DNA of 64,000 bases, taken from UBA10438 sp964432155. GTDB lineage: Bacteria; Bacteroidota; Ignavibacteria; Kapaibacteriales; Kapaibacteriaceae. A program made the translations under genes and the position numbers. Below the pieces are notes generated by a model. The model worked only from the letters and a program-made list of their open reading frames with translations. It was not told the origin of the DNA and ran no database searches. The stretch covers positions 124,001 through 188,000 of the forward strand of contig CAYSMF010000002.1 of NCBI GenBank assembly GCA_964432155.1, given 5' to 3'. The number at the start of each line of letters is the position of its first letter. Positions within the stretch are counted from its first letter, which is position 1. Below, one piece after another: positions 32,801 through 41,359 of this stretch.

Positions 32801-33341
32801 GCTTCCGCTGTGCTTCCTTGCGTCGCACCTTGTACTTCGTAACGCCAGCTGCCTCTTCGAACAAGTGGCGTCGCTCATCTGCCTTATCGCTGAGGATCGT
32901 CTCGATCATCTTCAGCTCGATTACCGAATAGGCATCCGAGCCCATACCGGTATCCATAAACAGATCAATGATGTCACGAAGACGGCACTGCGTCTTGTTG
33001 AGCAAGTACTGGCTTTCACCATTACGAAACAGACGTCGTGTAATAACGACCTGTGAGTACTCCGTCGGCAGAATGTGCTTGTTGTTCTCGATGGTTAGCG
33101 ACACCTCGGCCATGCCAAGGGGCTTACGCGTGCGAGATCCGTTGAAAATCACCTGATCCATCGAATCAGCGCGAAGCATCGAGGTCTTTTGCTCACCAAG
33201 TACCCAACGGATTGCGTCAACCACATTGGTCTTGCCGCAGCCGTTAGGTCCAACAATAGCCGTTACACCGTCGGTAAATTCAAGATCGGTCTTCAGACCA
33301 AAGCTCTTGAATCCGACCATCTCAAGTTTCGAGAGATACAT
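29802..33341 (-). CDS. smc: Chromosome segregation ATPase SMC
   Basis: 1179 residues, full length. Walker A GPNGCGKT at 31-38, long coiled coils, a central hinge (near SVSGVIGWASELI and GAVRGGS), and the C-terminal head with LSGGEKTLTAIALLFAIY and the Walker B ILDEVDAPLDDAN. Condenses and segregates chromosomes; the partners scpA and scpB are not in this window. It lies downstream of mreBCD after a 122-bp gap that holds a DnaA-box-like site. Confidence 0.97.
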   Translation of the reverse strand: MYLSKLEMVGFKSFGLKTDLEFTDGVTAIVGPNGCGKTNVVDAIRWVLGEQKTSMLRADSMDQVIFNGSRTRKPLGMAEVSLTIENNKHILPTEYSQVVITRRLFRNGESQYLLNKTQCRLRDIIDLFMDTGMGSDAYSVIELKMIETILSDKADERRHLFEEAAGVTKYKVRRKEAQRKLDAAQRDIARVQDIVREVQKTVNSLARQAEKARQHQELSTRLRELDRLLFAFEYAEEFLALTQLQEVMRGIRERREAAEAALGTSERDAVAIEQQQQADEQRLRDAYASENDVRSALSDAQQQLSVLAERLLSNERALERLDREQVESQSQQSTTAEELELVRERIRAGSKEHEEATLALAGFRETVQHAQEQVQQHRDAVAQQREALTAARQVLNERRNHLDRFRIQADGQQRRLAEIESQQAQLADRLRQVEEQIERERADLPSLDEQLAKAEQTLHAAEERQRALTSEQEGLQREAEELRSQLGHSTASLEFLTGLVDTAESSKFLLTTPEWTPKGEKLTLAEVINTDERLRIAIEAALGDAARFFVVADRSEAQQAISALSKNAVGKATFLCRDAIPALDAPPALGSVSGVIGWASELIQSDEQLRGAVRGILGHTVVVETIDDAWNAVSSTTATSAVTLSGEIVHRAGAVRGGSTSRTEGVRVGRRERIDQLRTEIADLEQRRTDLDARLRTVRAELGTIDLRRLGDDVRKVALIRNERVQRIDALRTRVDDVQAQQTTKTEEASGITSELERLRAEASTADGDVTVAAEAVTKHETDLTGATQALHDAEAHLQERTNEMRAAELRVVQLAGEVQTLTSDEGRLTNQRLTIDQRKAQRETERTDLIGQQTSLTAEREAADIAAAQLVARLADAKSAREALELTVKETSAALQDIAERVRQCRKDVDAVVAEAHEADLKHNEIRLRMETLTRRATEELDLEVPEHPSVPETEESPEALRTEVQDVRRKLTSMGNVNFLALEEHERENERLLFLTQQLADLTESERTLNATIAEINQTAREKFTTTFTSIRENFIRLFTMLFSEDDEADLQMIESEDGDPLECTIDITAKPRGKRPHSIEMLSGGEKTLTAIALLFAIYLVKPSPFCILDEVDAPLDDANIDRYLKIIRKFAENTQFLMITHNKKTMEAADTLYGVTMEEPAVSKVVSVHLAGTAA

Positions 33342-33419
33342 CTCGTGGGTATTCCGTGGTTAAGTAGTGTCGAGGAACGTCTCAAATTGCGACAGGCTGT
33401 GAACACCGGGATCGTGGAG

Positions 33420-33428
33420 TTATCCACA
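33420..33428 (+). other. DnaA-box-like 9-mer between mreD and smc
   Basis: A perfect TTATCCACA in the 122-bp mreD-smc gap, followed by TTGTTCACA. It may be a DnaA regulatory site or chance. Confidence 0.35.
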
Positions 33429-33463
33429 TTGTTCACAGCAACGGGATTACGGCCAGAGCCGCG

Positions 33464-33997
33464 CTATTGGTCCTTACGGCGATTGACGTAGAGCATTGGG
33501 AACACGGCCGCCACCGTCGAGTACAGGGTCGTCGCCACACCGTACTTCAAGAAGAACATCGCAAAGTTGATCTGCATTGGCTGGACGTAGAGCAAGTAGT
33601 ACACCAGGTTATGGATTACCCCGGCAATAGCCACAATAAGCAGGTAGCGGTAGTGGCCGATGATCATCATGGCGAATCCCTCTCGCCAGAAGAACCCCGC
33701 GACAAACCCTGCTAGCGTCTTTGCTAGTGCATTCGCACCCAGAACGTCGGCAGACACAATATCGAAGAGCAATCCACACAGGAACCCCGCAATCATGCCC
33801 GTAAACTGACCTTCAACAAGGGCCACCCATACCGTGAACAGCAGCAACAAGTCAGGCGTTACCGAGCTGACAGAAATGTAGCCGAGGAACACAACGTGGA
33901 TCACGGCAAGCATGAGCGCTACCACCGCATACAGGATAAACCTGAGCGATGGTGTTGCCAGCAGCTGGCTACGTTGGACATCGAAGTTGAGAGCCAT
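33464..33997 (-). CDS. mreD: Rod shape-determining protein MreD
   Basis: 177 residues, hydrophobic, about five membrane segments (FILYAVVALMLAVIHVVFL, PDLLLLFTVWVALVEG, then GMIAGFLCGLLFDI). The family pattern GxxxGlxxD is visible around GFLCGLLFDIVSADVLGANAL. Part of the MreBCD elongasome scaffold in the inner membrane; begins 5 nt after mreC. mrdA and rodA, often next, are absent here. Confidence 0.88.
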   Translation of the reverse strand: MALNFDVQRSQLLATPSLRFILYAVVALMLAVIHVVFLGYISVSSVTPDLLLLFTVWVALVEGQFTGMIAGFLCGLLFDIVSADVLGANALAKTLAGFVAGFFWREGFAMMIIGHYRYLLIVAIAGVIHNLVYYLLYVQPMQINFAMFFLKYGVATTLYSTVAAVFPMLYVNRRKDQ

Positions 33998-34002
33998 GAT
34001 TT

Positions 34003-34854
34003 CTACGGTGTTGCTCGTTGACGCTGACGTTCTTCTGTGCGGCGCTCTAACTCAGCGCGCTCAGCCGAAGAGCGTGTGTCGACAACAAACAGTTGTTCAA
34101 GCGTTGCAAAATTGACAGCTGGCTCGACCACAATGCGACGGAAGAGCGAGTTTGATTCTTCCCCAACCTCGAGAACACGACCGATCACGATGTTGGCAGG
34201 ATAGCGGGCGCTGTATGCTGACGTCAGAACCAAATCTCCAGCCTGGACATCGTACGCGCGTGGGACGTCCTTCATGACAAGGAAGTTCTCCCCTTCCCAC
34301 TGAATGATACCGTCAACACGAGTCCGCTGATCCTTCGCACTGACACGCGTATCACGATTGATCAACAATTGGAGCACAGCATAGTGCTGCGATGCACCAA
34401 TAACAATTCCCACCAGGCCCGCGTCGGTGATACACGACATACCCTCGCGCACACCATCCTGTGTTCCCTTATTGATCGTTGCGTAGTTGCGAAGCTGCGT
34501 CGTCGTCTTCCCAACAACGTCGGCTGCGATAAGCGTGTAGTCTGTGTACTGAGGTAACTCCAGCATCTTGCGCAGTGTTGCATTCTCTACCATCGACTGA
34601 CGGGAGCGTGCAGACTCGATGGCAAGCTGAAGATTCAATTCACGAAGCGCGACGTTCTCACTCTTCAACGCAACTGGATTCGGAATCCATGCAAAAAGCG
34701 ACTGCATCCAGCCGATAGATCCAACGATCACGGCGCGGAATCCTCCGAGTTGCGACAGATTGCCGACACTCATCAAGGACAACGACATCACGACAAGTGT
34801 TGTGAGAGTGATGTAGTTCTTGAACCGGACGACAAATTCGATGAGTCGACGCAT
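34003..34854 (-). CDS. mreC: Rod shape-determining protein MreC
   Basis: 283 residues. One N-terminal membrane helix (YITLTTLVVMSLSLMSV), a coiled coil (ENVALRELNLQLAIES), then the periplasmic beta domains with VGIVIGASQHYAVLQLL and NIVIGRVLEVG. Bridges MreB/MreD to penicillin-binding proteins. Its start overlaps the mreB stop by one base (TAATG). Ends in an Arg/Glu-rich tail. Confidence 0.93.
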   Translation of the reverse strand: MRRLIEFVVRFKNYITLTTLVVMSLSLMSVGNLSQLGGFRAVIVGSIGWMQSLFAWIPNPVALKSENVALRELNLQLAIESARSRQSMVENATLRKMLELPQYTDYTLIAADVVGKTTTQLRNYATINKGTQDGVREGMSCITDAGLVGIVIGASQHYAVLQLLINRDTRVSAKDQRTRVDGIIQWEGENFLVMKDVPRAYDVQAGDLVLTSAYSARYPANIVIGRVLEVGEESNSLFRRIVVEPAVNFATLEQLFVVDTRSSAERAELERRTEERQRQRATP

Positions 34855-35882
34855 TAGTAGCGCTTAGACTTGATGAGGACTGATGAGAAGGCGTCAAGAT
34901 CTTCAAGAACACGACCTGTACCACGAGCCACTGCAGTGAGTGGATCATCAGCAACGTGCACCGGCAGTGACGTCTCGCGACGAAGTCGCTCGTCGAGTCC
35001 CTTGAGAAGAGCGCCACCACCAGTGAGGATGATGCCGCGATCAAAAATATCTGCCGACAGTTCTGGCGGTGTCTTCTCGAGAAGCGTAAGCACTGCCTCA
35101 ATGATTGTTGAGATGTTCTCGTTGAGCGCCTCGCGAATCTCTTCGCTCGAAACGATGATACTCTTCGGTGTACCCGTGACCATGTCACGGCCCTTGACTT
35201 CAATTTCAAGTTCTTCAGCGAGTGGCCATGCCGATCCAACATTCACCTTGATGATCTCCGCCGTGCGGTCACCGATCAAGATGTTATGCTGACGCTTGAA
35301 CCAGCTGACGATGGCATTCGTGAGTTCATCACCCGCAATGCGGATTGACTCATCAACGACGATACCAGAAAGTGCGATCACCGCGATTTCCGTTGTACCA
35401 CCGCCGATATCGACAACCATGTTGCCCATCGGCTCATGTACGTCGAGTCCAACACCGATCGCTGCAGCCATTGGCTCAGCAATGAGGTGTACCTGCTTGG
35501 CTCCAGCATGCTCAGCAGAATCTCGCACAGCGCGCTTCTCCACTTCGGTGATACCCGAAGGAACACAGATCACCATGCGGCGTGCCTGCGCAATCGACGT
35601 CGATGCTTTCTGGATGAACGCACGAAGCATGCCTTCGGCAATTTCAAAGTCCGCGATCACACCGTCCTTCAGTGGACGGATAGTTTTGATATCGCGGTGC
35701 GTCTTACCGACCATCTTCTCGGCTTCGTGGCCAATGGCGATAATATTCTTCGTCGTGCGATCGAACGCAACGATCGAAGGCTCATTAAGCACGATGCCTT
35801 TACCCTTCTGCCAGATCAGGGTGTTTGCGGTACCAAGGTCGATACCTACATCATTCGAAAACAGTCGGAAACGAGGAGTCAT
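34854..35882 (-). CDS. mreB: Rod shape-determining protein MreB
   Basis: 342 residues from the ATG at 35882 (MTPRFRLFSNDVG); the longer frame upstream adds a non-homologous leader. Actin-like ATPase with phosphate 1 motif GIDLGTANTLI, VDIGGGTTEIAV, and the adenosine motif GIILTGGGALLKGLDE. Polymerises under the membrane to organise lateral cell-wall synthesis, implying a rod- or curved-cell shape. First gene of mreBCD. Confidence 0.97.
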   Translation of the reverse strand: MTPRFRLFSNDVGIDLGTANTLIWQKGKGIVLNEPSIVAFDRTTKNIIAIGHEAEKMVGKTHRDIKTIRPLKDGVIADFEIAEGMLRAFIQKASTSIAQARRMVICVPSGITEVEKRAVRDSAEHAGAKQVHLIAEPMAAAIGVGLDVHEPMGNMVVDIGGGTTEIAVIALSGIVVDESIRIAGDELTNAIVSWFKRQHNILIGDRTAEIIKVNVGSAWPLAEELEIEVKGRDMVTGTPKSIIVSSEEIREALNENISTIIEAVLTLLEKTPPELSADIFDRGIILTGGGALLKGLDERLRRETSLPVHVADDPLTAVARGTGRVLEDLDAFSSVLIKSKRY

Positions 35883-35915
35883 AGTCGAGTTCAGGGTAGG
35901 AAAAGCGAAACACGG

Positions 35916-35923
35916 CGAAGTTA
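35916..35923 (-). promoter_or_regulatory. Probable -7 box (TAACTTCG, minus strand) for mreB
   Basis: One mismatch to TAnnTTTG, with the same TTCG variant seen at 5684 and 63805. It lies 33 nt before the mreB ATG. Confidence 0.35.
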
Positions 35924-35960
35924 CGAAGGGACGGTGTGCTTTTTTTGCCAAGTTTCGTGG

Positions 35961-37280
35961 ATGAGCATACGCAAGGATATTCGAGACACCCTGGCACTGG
36001 CAGCGCCGATCGCAGCCTCGCAGGTATCAGACATGCTAACGCTGGCCGTTGACCTGATCATGGTCGGAAGTCTCGGTACACTCCCCCTGGCTGCCGTGAC
36101 CCTTGCGGGGACGTCATCGACCATGGTCCTGCTCTTTGGCGTCGGATTCACGATTGCCATGACGCCAGAAATCGCCACAAGGATGGCGCGGGGTGACGCT
36201 CCCGGTGCTGCTGCTGCAGTTCGCAGTGGCAGCCAGCTCTCGATGATCGTGGCATTGGTTCTCGTAGGCGCGCTCCTTGCTGCGAGTCCGTGGCTGGAAG
36301 TGCTTGGGGCGCCGGCAGACGTCACGGCCTTGGCGATTCCCTACTTCCGCTGGTATGTGCTCTCGTTTCTCTTTCGGCTCGGATTCGGCGTCATCAAACA
36401 GACGTCGGAAGCGCTCGGCAACAGCCGCATGCCGATGATGATTGCCATCACAGCGAACCTCCTCAACGTGCTGTTCAATTGGATCTTCATCTACGGCAAC
36501 CTTGGGATGCCAGCGATGGGCGCCGAGGGGGCTGGGTTTGCCACCTTCCTCTCACGCGTATGTGGCGTCGGCATTGGAATCGTGGTCTGGAGGCGTAGCG
36601 AGCTCTTCGCGCCCCTCCGGGCCCATATCACGAACGTTCTAACACGTCAGGAACGCAATGCGCTGGTACTTTCCGGCGCAAGCATCGGACTCCAGATTAC
36701 GCTCGAGGTCGGCGCGTTCGCCTTTGGAGGACTCATGGTAGGCTGGCTGGGGGCTGTGCCGCTCGCAGCCCACCAGGTGGCGCTCAACCTAGCATCTGTC
36801 ACGTTCATGGGAGCCCTCGGTCTAAGCTCAGCAGCAACGGTGCGTGTGGCCTCAGCCGCGGGCTCTGGTACCGCGCACGACATTCGGCGTGCTGCGCATG
36901 TTGCCATTGGCATCGTCGTAGCTTTTGAAATCGTGACAGCTTTGTTCTTTGTCTTCTTGCGCCACGAGTTGCCGTTCTTGTACAGCCAGGATCCACTGGT
37001 TCTCGCACTAGCATCGCAGTTGCTCGTCTACGCGGCTGGGTTTCAACTCTTCGATGGTCTGCAAGTGGTCGGTATGGGCATCCTTCGTGGACTCAACGAT
37101 ACACGTGTACCGGCAATCATGGCATTTGTCGCCTACATCATGCTCAGCATTCCACTCGGATACCTCCTCGCCTTCCCTCTTGGTCAAGGGGCTCACGGTA
37201 TCTGGATTGGCTACGTGATTGGACTTACCATCGCGAGTATCGGGTATCTGCTTCGCTTCCGCTCGATCACAGCCAAGTAA
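35961..37280 (+). CDS. MATE family efflux transporter
   Basis: 439 residues from the ATG at 35961; a much longer frame extends backward antisense to mreB and is rejected. Twelve predicted membrane helices in two homologous halves, starting LALAAPIAASQVSDMLTLAVD, a MATE hallmark. Exports cationic drugs or metabolites using H+ or Na+ gradients; the substrate cannot be inferred. Divergent from mreB and ended by a strong hairpin at 37313. Confidence 0.93.
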   Translation: MSIRKDIRDTLALAAPIAASQVSDMLTLAVDLIMVGSLGTLPLAAVTLAGTSSTMVLLFGVGFTIAMTPEIATRMARGDAPGAAAAVRSGSQLSMIVALVLVGALLAASPWLEVLGAPADVTALAIPYFRWYVLSFLFRLGFGVIKQTSEALGNSRMPMMIAITANLLNVLFNWIFIYGNLGMPAMGAEGAGFATFLSRVCGVGIGIVVWRRSELFAPLRAHITNVLTRQERNALVLSGASIGLQITLEVGAFAFGGLMVGWLGAVPLAAHQVALNLASVTFMGALGLSSAATVRVASAAGSGTAHDIRRAAHVAIGIVVAFEIVTALFFVFLRHELPFLYSQDPLVLALASQLLVYAAGFQLFDGLQVVGMGILRGLNDTRVPAIMAFVAYIMLSIPLGYLLAFPLGQGAHGIWIGYVIGLTIASIGYLLRFRSITAK

Positions 37281-37312
37281 CCGCAATCACATCTCCGTAT
37301 CCTCTAAACGAA

Positions 37313-37342
37313 CAAGGGGTCGGCATTACTGCCGACCCCTTG
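37313..37342. terminator. Bidirectional terminator between MATE gene and T9SS cargo gene
   Basis: A perfect 13-bp stem (CAAGGGGTCGGCA with TGCCGACCCCTTG) with a 4-nt loop between convergent genes. Confidence 0.8.
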
Positions 37343-37368
37343 CGTTGGGTTACTATGTAACGAACCGC

Positions 37369-38709
37369 TTAGCGAACGATCGAGAGCGTACGTGTGCGCT
37401 GACCGTTAGCGTCTGTGTATGTGATTACCACAACACCGTTCATCCATGAAGCTGTTGACAGGCGGAAATTGCCGTCTTCAGCAACTGTAGCAGTTGCGAG
37501 TGTGCGACCGTTGATGTCGTGCACTGTTACTGGTGTAGCTGCCTTGACTGTTGTGAACACGATCTGCTCGTTTGCGGCATCAAACCATACGCGAGCTGTC
37601 TTGCCCATTTCATCTTCAACGCTTACTGTGATGTTACCGCTGAGGTTCACAACGTTGTCAGCACCGTCAGTTGCATCATTGTTGAATGTCACTGTTCCTG
37701 ATTGTGCACCAAGAGTTGGGCTCTTGAAGCAGATTCCAACCTTCACAGAAGCGCCAGCTGCAACCGTGACAGGAGCTGCTGGTGTTCCCGCTGCTGGGTA
37801 GAACAGTGGGTTGCTGAATGTCCAACCAGTGATGTTCATGTCGACGTTGCCCGTGTTCGTAATTGTGACGCCGTCAGGATTTGGCGCACAATCTTCAACG
37901 TCGGCGGCCTTCTGAGCAAACACGAGTGCATCTGTTGTCTGGATGCGTGAGATACCAGGCGTACCGCTCAGGTTGCAAACTGCGTTACCGCAAGCTGTTG
38001 TAACTGTGAGGACGTCTGTGTCGTCGCCTGCTGGGCGAACAACTGGATTGTATGCGAATGCAACGTTGTGTGATGCACCAACAGCCAGGTTGATCGGACC
38101 GTTACCAGTGCCACCTGCTGTGATTGTGAACACTGTGCCTGTCTGAAGCGCAATGTTTGTGAGTGTCATCGGACCGTCTGTGTTGTTCGTGATTGTCAGC
38201 TGACCACCCTTAGCTGGGTCGCCAACCTTCACGAGACCAACATTGATCGATGTTGCCGAAGCTGTCGGTGTTGCAGCTGAGATCTGCACACGACGTGTTG
38301 TGAGGTTGCCCTTGAAGTCGCGGACTTCAACAACGCAGTCACCTGGCTTCGATGGATCGATCAGCACAACGCGCCATGTTGCTTGTGTGACCTTTGGGTC
38401 CTTTGTGAACGTCGCTGGCGTGAGAGCCTCGAGACGCACGTTCACCGGAGTTGGGTCAAACGCAAGACGCACAGAAGCAAGACCTGTCTCTACCTGGTCG
38501 CGCTCTTGTGGAGTTTGACGAGGAGGGTCAGGAATGTTACGAGTTTCCGTTGCCGTGAATTCACGCACGCCGCAAGGGAGCGACTGTGAAGTCACAACAG
38601 GAGGCATGGTGTCGATACCAGGCACAACTGCCTGGACATTGTCGCCACCTGCTGTCATTACCTGCACAGCGAACACGGCGGATGCCGCAAGAAGGCACAG
38701 TTTACGCAT
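37369..38709 (-). CDS. Secreted choice-of-anchor/ASH-type Ig protein with T9SS sorting domain
   Basis: 446 residues from the ATG at 38709, giving a signal peptide (LCLLAASAVFAVQVMTAGG). It contains two repeated Ig-like modules of the choice-of-anchor D/ASH type (SINVGLVKVGDPAKGG, LTITNNTDGPMTLTNI; VTITNTGNVDMNITGWTF). The T9SS type A domain at the end has VWFDAANEQIVF, VHDINGRTLATATV and a final GVVVITYTDANGQ. Probably a surface or released adhesive protein. Codon use is Thr/Val/Ala rich but not foreign. Confidence 0.88.
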   Translation of the reverse strand: MRKLCLLAASAVFAVQVMTAGGDNVQAVVPGIDTMPPVVTSQSLPCGVREFTATETRNIPDPPRQTPQERDQVETGLASVRLAFDPTPVNVRLEALTPATFTKDPKVTQATWRVVLIDPSKPGDCVVEVRDFKGNLTTRRVQISAATPTASATSINVGLVKVGDPAKGGQLTITNNTDGPMTLTNIALQTGTVFTITAGGTGNGPINLAVGASHNVAFAYNPVVRPAGDDTDVLTVTTACGNAVCNLSGTPGISRIQTTDALVFAQKAADVEDCAPNPDGVTITNTGNVDMNITGWTFSNPLFYPAAGTPAAPVTVAAGASVKVGICFKSPTLGAQSGTVTFNNDATDGADNVVNLSGNITVSVEDEMGKTARVWFDAANEQIVFTTVKAATPVTVHDINGRTLATATVAEDGNFRLSTASWMNGVVVITYTDANGQRTRTLSIVR

Positions 38710-38915
38710 GACCAAATCCCTAAGTGAGAAAGATTGTAGAAGTCGAAGTTGACGCTTCTGCAGCCCCTGAATACACCGTGTGGCGTCGAATTCAGGCCAC
38801 ATAACGCGCTATTATACGAACAGATGATGTTTGCGCAAAGGCTTGGAAATATTTTCTTTCCACCGTCCATTTGTCGCCACCCCCAAACGACCACCAACTC
38901 GTCGATAAGTTACAT

Positions 38916-38924
38916 TGTGGATAA
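38916..38924 (-). other. DnaA-box-like site in the 290-bp divergent intergenic region
   Basis: A perfect TTATCCACA on the minus strand, between the T9SS cargo gene (start 38709) and dus (start 39000). Apart from this, the dus -7 box and a short ACCCCATACGGGGCTGGGT dyad, I see nothing else in 38710-38999. Confidence 0.35.
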
Positions 38925-38987
38925 CAGGTTACAGCTACCTTGCCCCCTTCCCCTGGCAGCACACACCCCATACGGGGCTGGGTGTTG

Positions 38988-38995
38988 TAGTTTTG
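38988..38995 (+). promoter_or_regulatory. -7 box (TAGTTTTG) 4 nt before dus
   Basis: A perfect TAnnTTTG match ending 4 nt before the ATG at 39000, implying a leaderless transcript for dus-tilS-hpt(-ftsH). Confidence 0.6.
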
Positions 38996-38999
38996 CAGA

Positions 39000-39983
39000 A
39001 TGAAGATTGGGCACGTTGAAGTCGACCAGGGCATTCTCCTCGCACCGATGGAGGATGTGACGGATTTGCCGTTTCGCCGCATCTGTAAGCGGTATGGAGC
39101 GGACATCGTGTATACGGAGTTCATTTCGAGCGATGGCCTCGTGCGCGATGCGAAACGCTCGATGGAGAAGCTCCGCCTCGCCGAAGAGGAGCGCCCAGTG
39201 GCGATCCAGATCTTTGGTGGCGACCTCGATACGATGGTCGAAGCAGCCCGGCGAGCCGAAGATTCGGGACCTGACTTCATCGACATCAACTTTGGATGCT
39301 GGGTAAAAAACGTCGTTGTCCGCAATGCTGGCGCCGCCCTCCTGAAGGACCCACCCCAGATGCAGAAGCTTACGCGGTCCATCGTCGACGCTGTCAAAAA
39401 GCCTGTCACCGTCAAAACCCGGCTGGGATGGAGTAAGGATAACATCGTCATCCTGGATGTGGCTCGTATGATTCAGGATGCTGGCGCCGCCGCACTGACC
39501 GTGCATTGCCGTACACGGGATATGGGGCACGACGGCGAGGCAGACTGGTCCTGGATTCCGAAAATCAAGCAGGTGGTGGATATTCCGGTCATTGTCAATG
39601 GCGATATCAAGACCCCTGAAGATGTACGTCGTGCGTTCAACGAGACCGGTGCAGATGCGGTGATGATTGGTCGAGCCGCAATCGGACACCCCTTCCTCTT
39701 TGCACATGCAAAAGAGTACATGGCTACGGGCACCTATACGCCGGTTTCGTCACGCGAACGCATCCTTACCTGCCTCGAGCACCTCCGCCTTGAACTTGAG
39801 TACAAGCACGAGCGCCGCGCTGTTCATGAGTTCCGTAAGCACTATGGCGGCTACCTGAAGGGGCTCCGCAACAACTCACACTGCCGACAAGATGTGGTGC
39901 GGTACGATACGTACGAAGAAGTCGAAGCTCGAATGCTGCAGTACGCCGACGAGCTGGATCTGATCCACGACGAAGCAGTGTAA
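39000..39983 (+). CDS. dus: tRNA-dihydrouridine synthase (DusB-like)
   Basis: 327 residues. FMN enzyme that reduces uridines in the tRNA D-loop. TIM barrel beginning ILLAPMEDVTDLPFRRICK, with IQIFGG, the catalytic cysteine in DINFGCWVKNVV, KTRLGW, VHCRTRDMG and VNGDIKTPEDV. The family almost always has Pro after the catalytic Cys (GCP); here it is Trp. The C-terminal helical domain is present. Its TAA stop overlaps the ATG of tilS by one base. Confidence 0.93.
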   Translation: MKIGHVEVDQGILLAPMEDVTDLPFRRICKRYGADIVYTEFISSDGLVRDAKRSMEKLRLAEEERPVAIQIFGGDLDTMVEAARRAEDSGPDFIDINFGCWVKNVVVRNAGAALLKDPPQMQKLTRSIVDAVKKPVTVKTRLGWSKDNIVILDVARMIQDAGAAALTVHCRTRDMGHDGEADWSWIPKIKQVVDIPVIVNGDIKTPEDVRRAFNETGADAVMIGRAAIGHPFLFAHAKEYMATGTYTPVSSRERILTCLEHLRLELEYKHERRAVHEFRKHYGGYLKGLRNNSHCRQDVVRYDTYEEVEARMLQYADELDLIHDEAV

Positions 39984-41359
39984 TGGCGGCATCGCTCCAG
40001 CACCGCGTTGAACGTGCACTTCTCGCACATGGAGTGCGGAACACTGCGTGTGTACTCGGAGTCAGTGGCGGACTGGATAGCATGACGCTCCTGCATTGTT
40101 GTATCAATCGCGCCCAAGATCTCGGACTCGTCCTGCATGTGGTGCATGTGAACTATGCGCTACGAGGCGAAGCGAGCGATGCAGATGAAGCACTAGTGCA
40201 CACAACATGTGAGGCCAACAACATCCGGTTTCACGCCGTGCATGCTCGTCCGCATGACGAGCCAACAATCGCGGAATACGGACTCGAGGCAACAGCCCGT
40301 GATCTACGGTATCGTTCGTTTGTGGACTACGCTCAGGCACACGCTGTTCCCGTAGTGCTCACGGCGCATACACTCGACGACCACGCTGAGACTGTGCTCA
40401 TGCGCCTTGCCCGTGGCAGCGGCATGCAGGGTCTATCGGGAATCCCCACTTCACGCGAACTCGCACACGATGTGCGTGTTGTGCGCCCCTTTCGCACAAT
40501 ACAGCGGAGCGATGTTCTCGCCTATGCCCGCGAGCATGGAGTGCAATGGCGAGAAGACGCGAGCAATGAATCCGATACGTTTCTGCGCAATCGGATCCGT
40601 CACCTCGTGATGCCTTCGCTTCGTGAAGCTATCGGCGGTCATGTTCTGCAGGGCATTGCGCGATCAACGGATCATCTTCGATCTCTGGCAGCATACGTTG
40701 GCGCAGAGGTTGCCCGAGCAGTGCCAACTGTCTTGCACACCGAAGGACACGCCGTAATCGTGGATCTTGAACAGCTGGACGCATATCACGATGCGCTTGC
40801 GACGGAGATCCTTCGAACAGGACTCGATCTTTCGTTTGACGATGTGCAGCGCGTCGTGGCTTTGCGGCATGCAGAAGTAGGATCAATCGCAACATTGCGT
40901 GGCAATAGGCACGTGGTTCGCGAGCGTGACACACTCGTGGCGACGCCATCGCGCGAGCACGTACCTTCCACACAAGTTGTCATCCATGGCGACGGGCAGT
41001 ATGTTGCAGATGCGCAGGTGTTGCATGTGACCCGCGCGGATGTGTGCAATGTAGAGCTGCACGGAGGGCCATCGACTGCATACATCGATGCTGCCTCTGT
41101 GAACGGACGATTGGTATGGCGACCCTGGAGCCATGGAGATCGATTTCAACCGTTTGGCATGACTGGACACGTCCTCGTGAGTGACCTCCTCACCAATGCG
41201 CATGTTCCCCATCAGCGCCGGAATTCCGTCCGTGTGCTGTGCGACGATGATGGTATTGTGTGGGTGTGTGGGTTCCGTCAAGCTGAACGAACGCGCATCA
41301 CACGCGCAACAACAACGGTCTACACCTTTCACAACGAAGAACTCTATCCCGACGCATGA
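39983..41359 (+). CDS. tilS: tRNA(Ile)-lysidine synthetase
   Basis: 458 residues. Converts C34 of tRNA-Ile(CAU) to lysidine so it reads AUA. N-terminal PP-loop SGGLDSMTLLH, HVNYALRGEASDADE, TAHTLDDHAETVLMRLARG and the QWREDASNE region; the C-terminal TilS domains contain HGDRFQPFGMTG. The stop overlaps the hpt start (ATGA). tilS-hpt-ftsH is a widely conserved order. Confidence 0.95.
   Translation: MAASLQHRVERALLAHGVRNTACVLGVSGGLDSMTLLHCCINRAQDLGLVLHVVHVNYALRGEASDADEALVHTTCEANNIRFHAVHARPHDEPTIAEYGLEATARDLRYRSFVDYAQAHAVPVVLTAHTLDDHAETVLMRLARGSGMQGLSGIPTSRELAHDVRVVRPFRTIQRSDVLAYAREHGVQWREDASNESDTFLRNRIRHLVMPSLREAIGGHVLQGIARSTDHLRSLAAYVGAEVARAVPTVLHTEGHAVIVDLEQLDAYHDALATEILRTGLDLSFDDVQRVVALRHAEVGSIATLRGNRHVVRERDTLVATPSREHVPSTQVVIHGDGQYVADAQVLHVTRADVCNVELHGGPSTAYIDAASVNGRLVWRPWSHGDRFQPFGMTGHVLVSDLLTNAHVPHQRRNSVRVLCDDDGIVWVCGFRQAERTRITRATTTVYTFHNEELYPDA

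Noticed and set aside
32355..33056. A 233-codon plus-strand frame over smc.
   Set aside because: Antisense shadow opposite the SMC N-terminal head and coiled coil.
33420..38924. DnaA boxes at 33420 and 38916 as marking a replication origin.
   Set aside because: Single boxes 5 kb apart, with no dnaA, dnaN, AT-rich unwinding element or box cluster between them.
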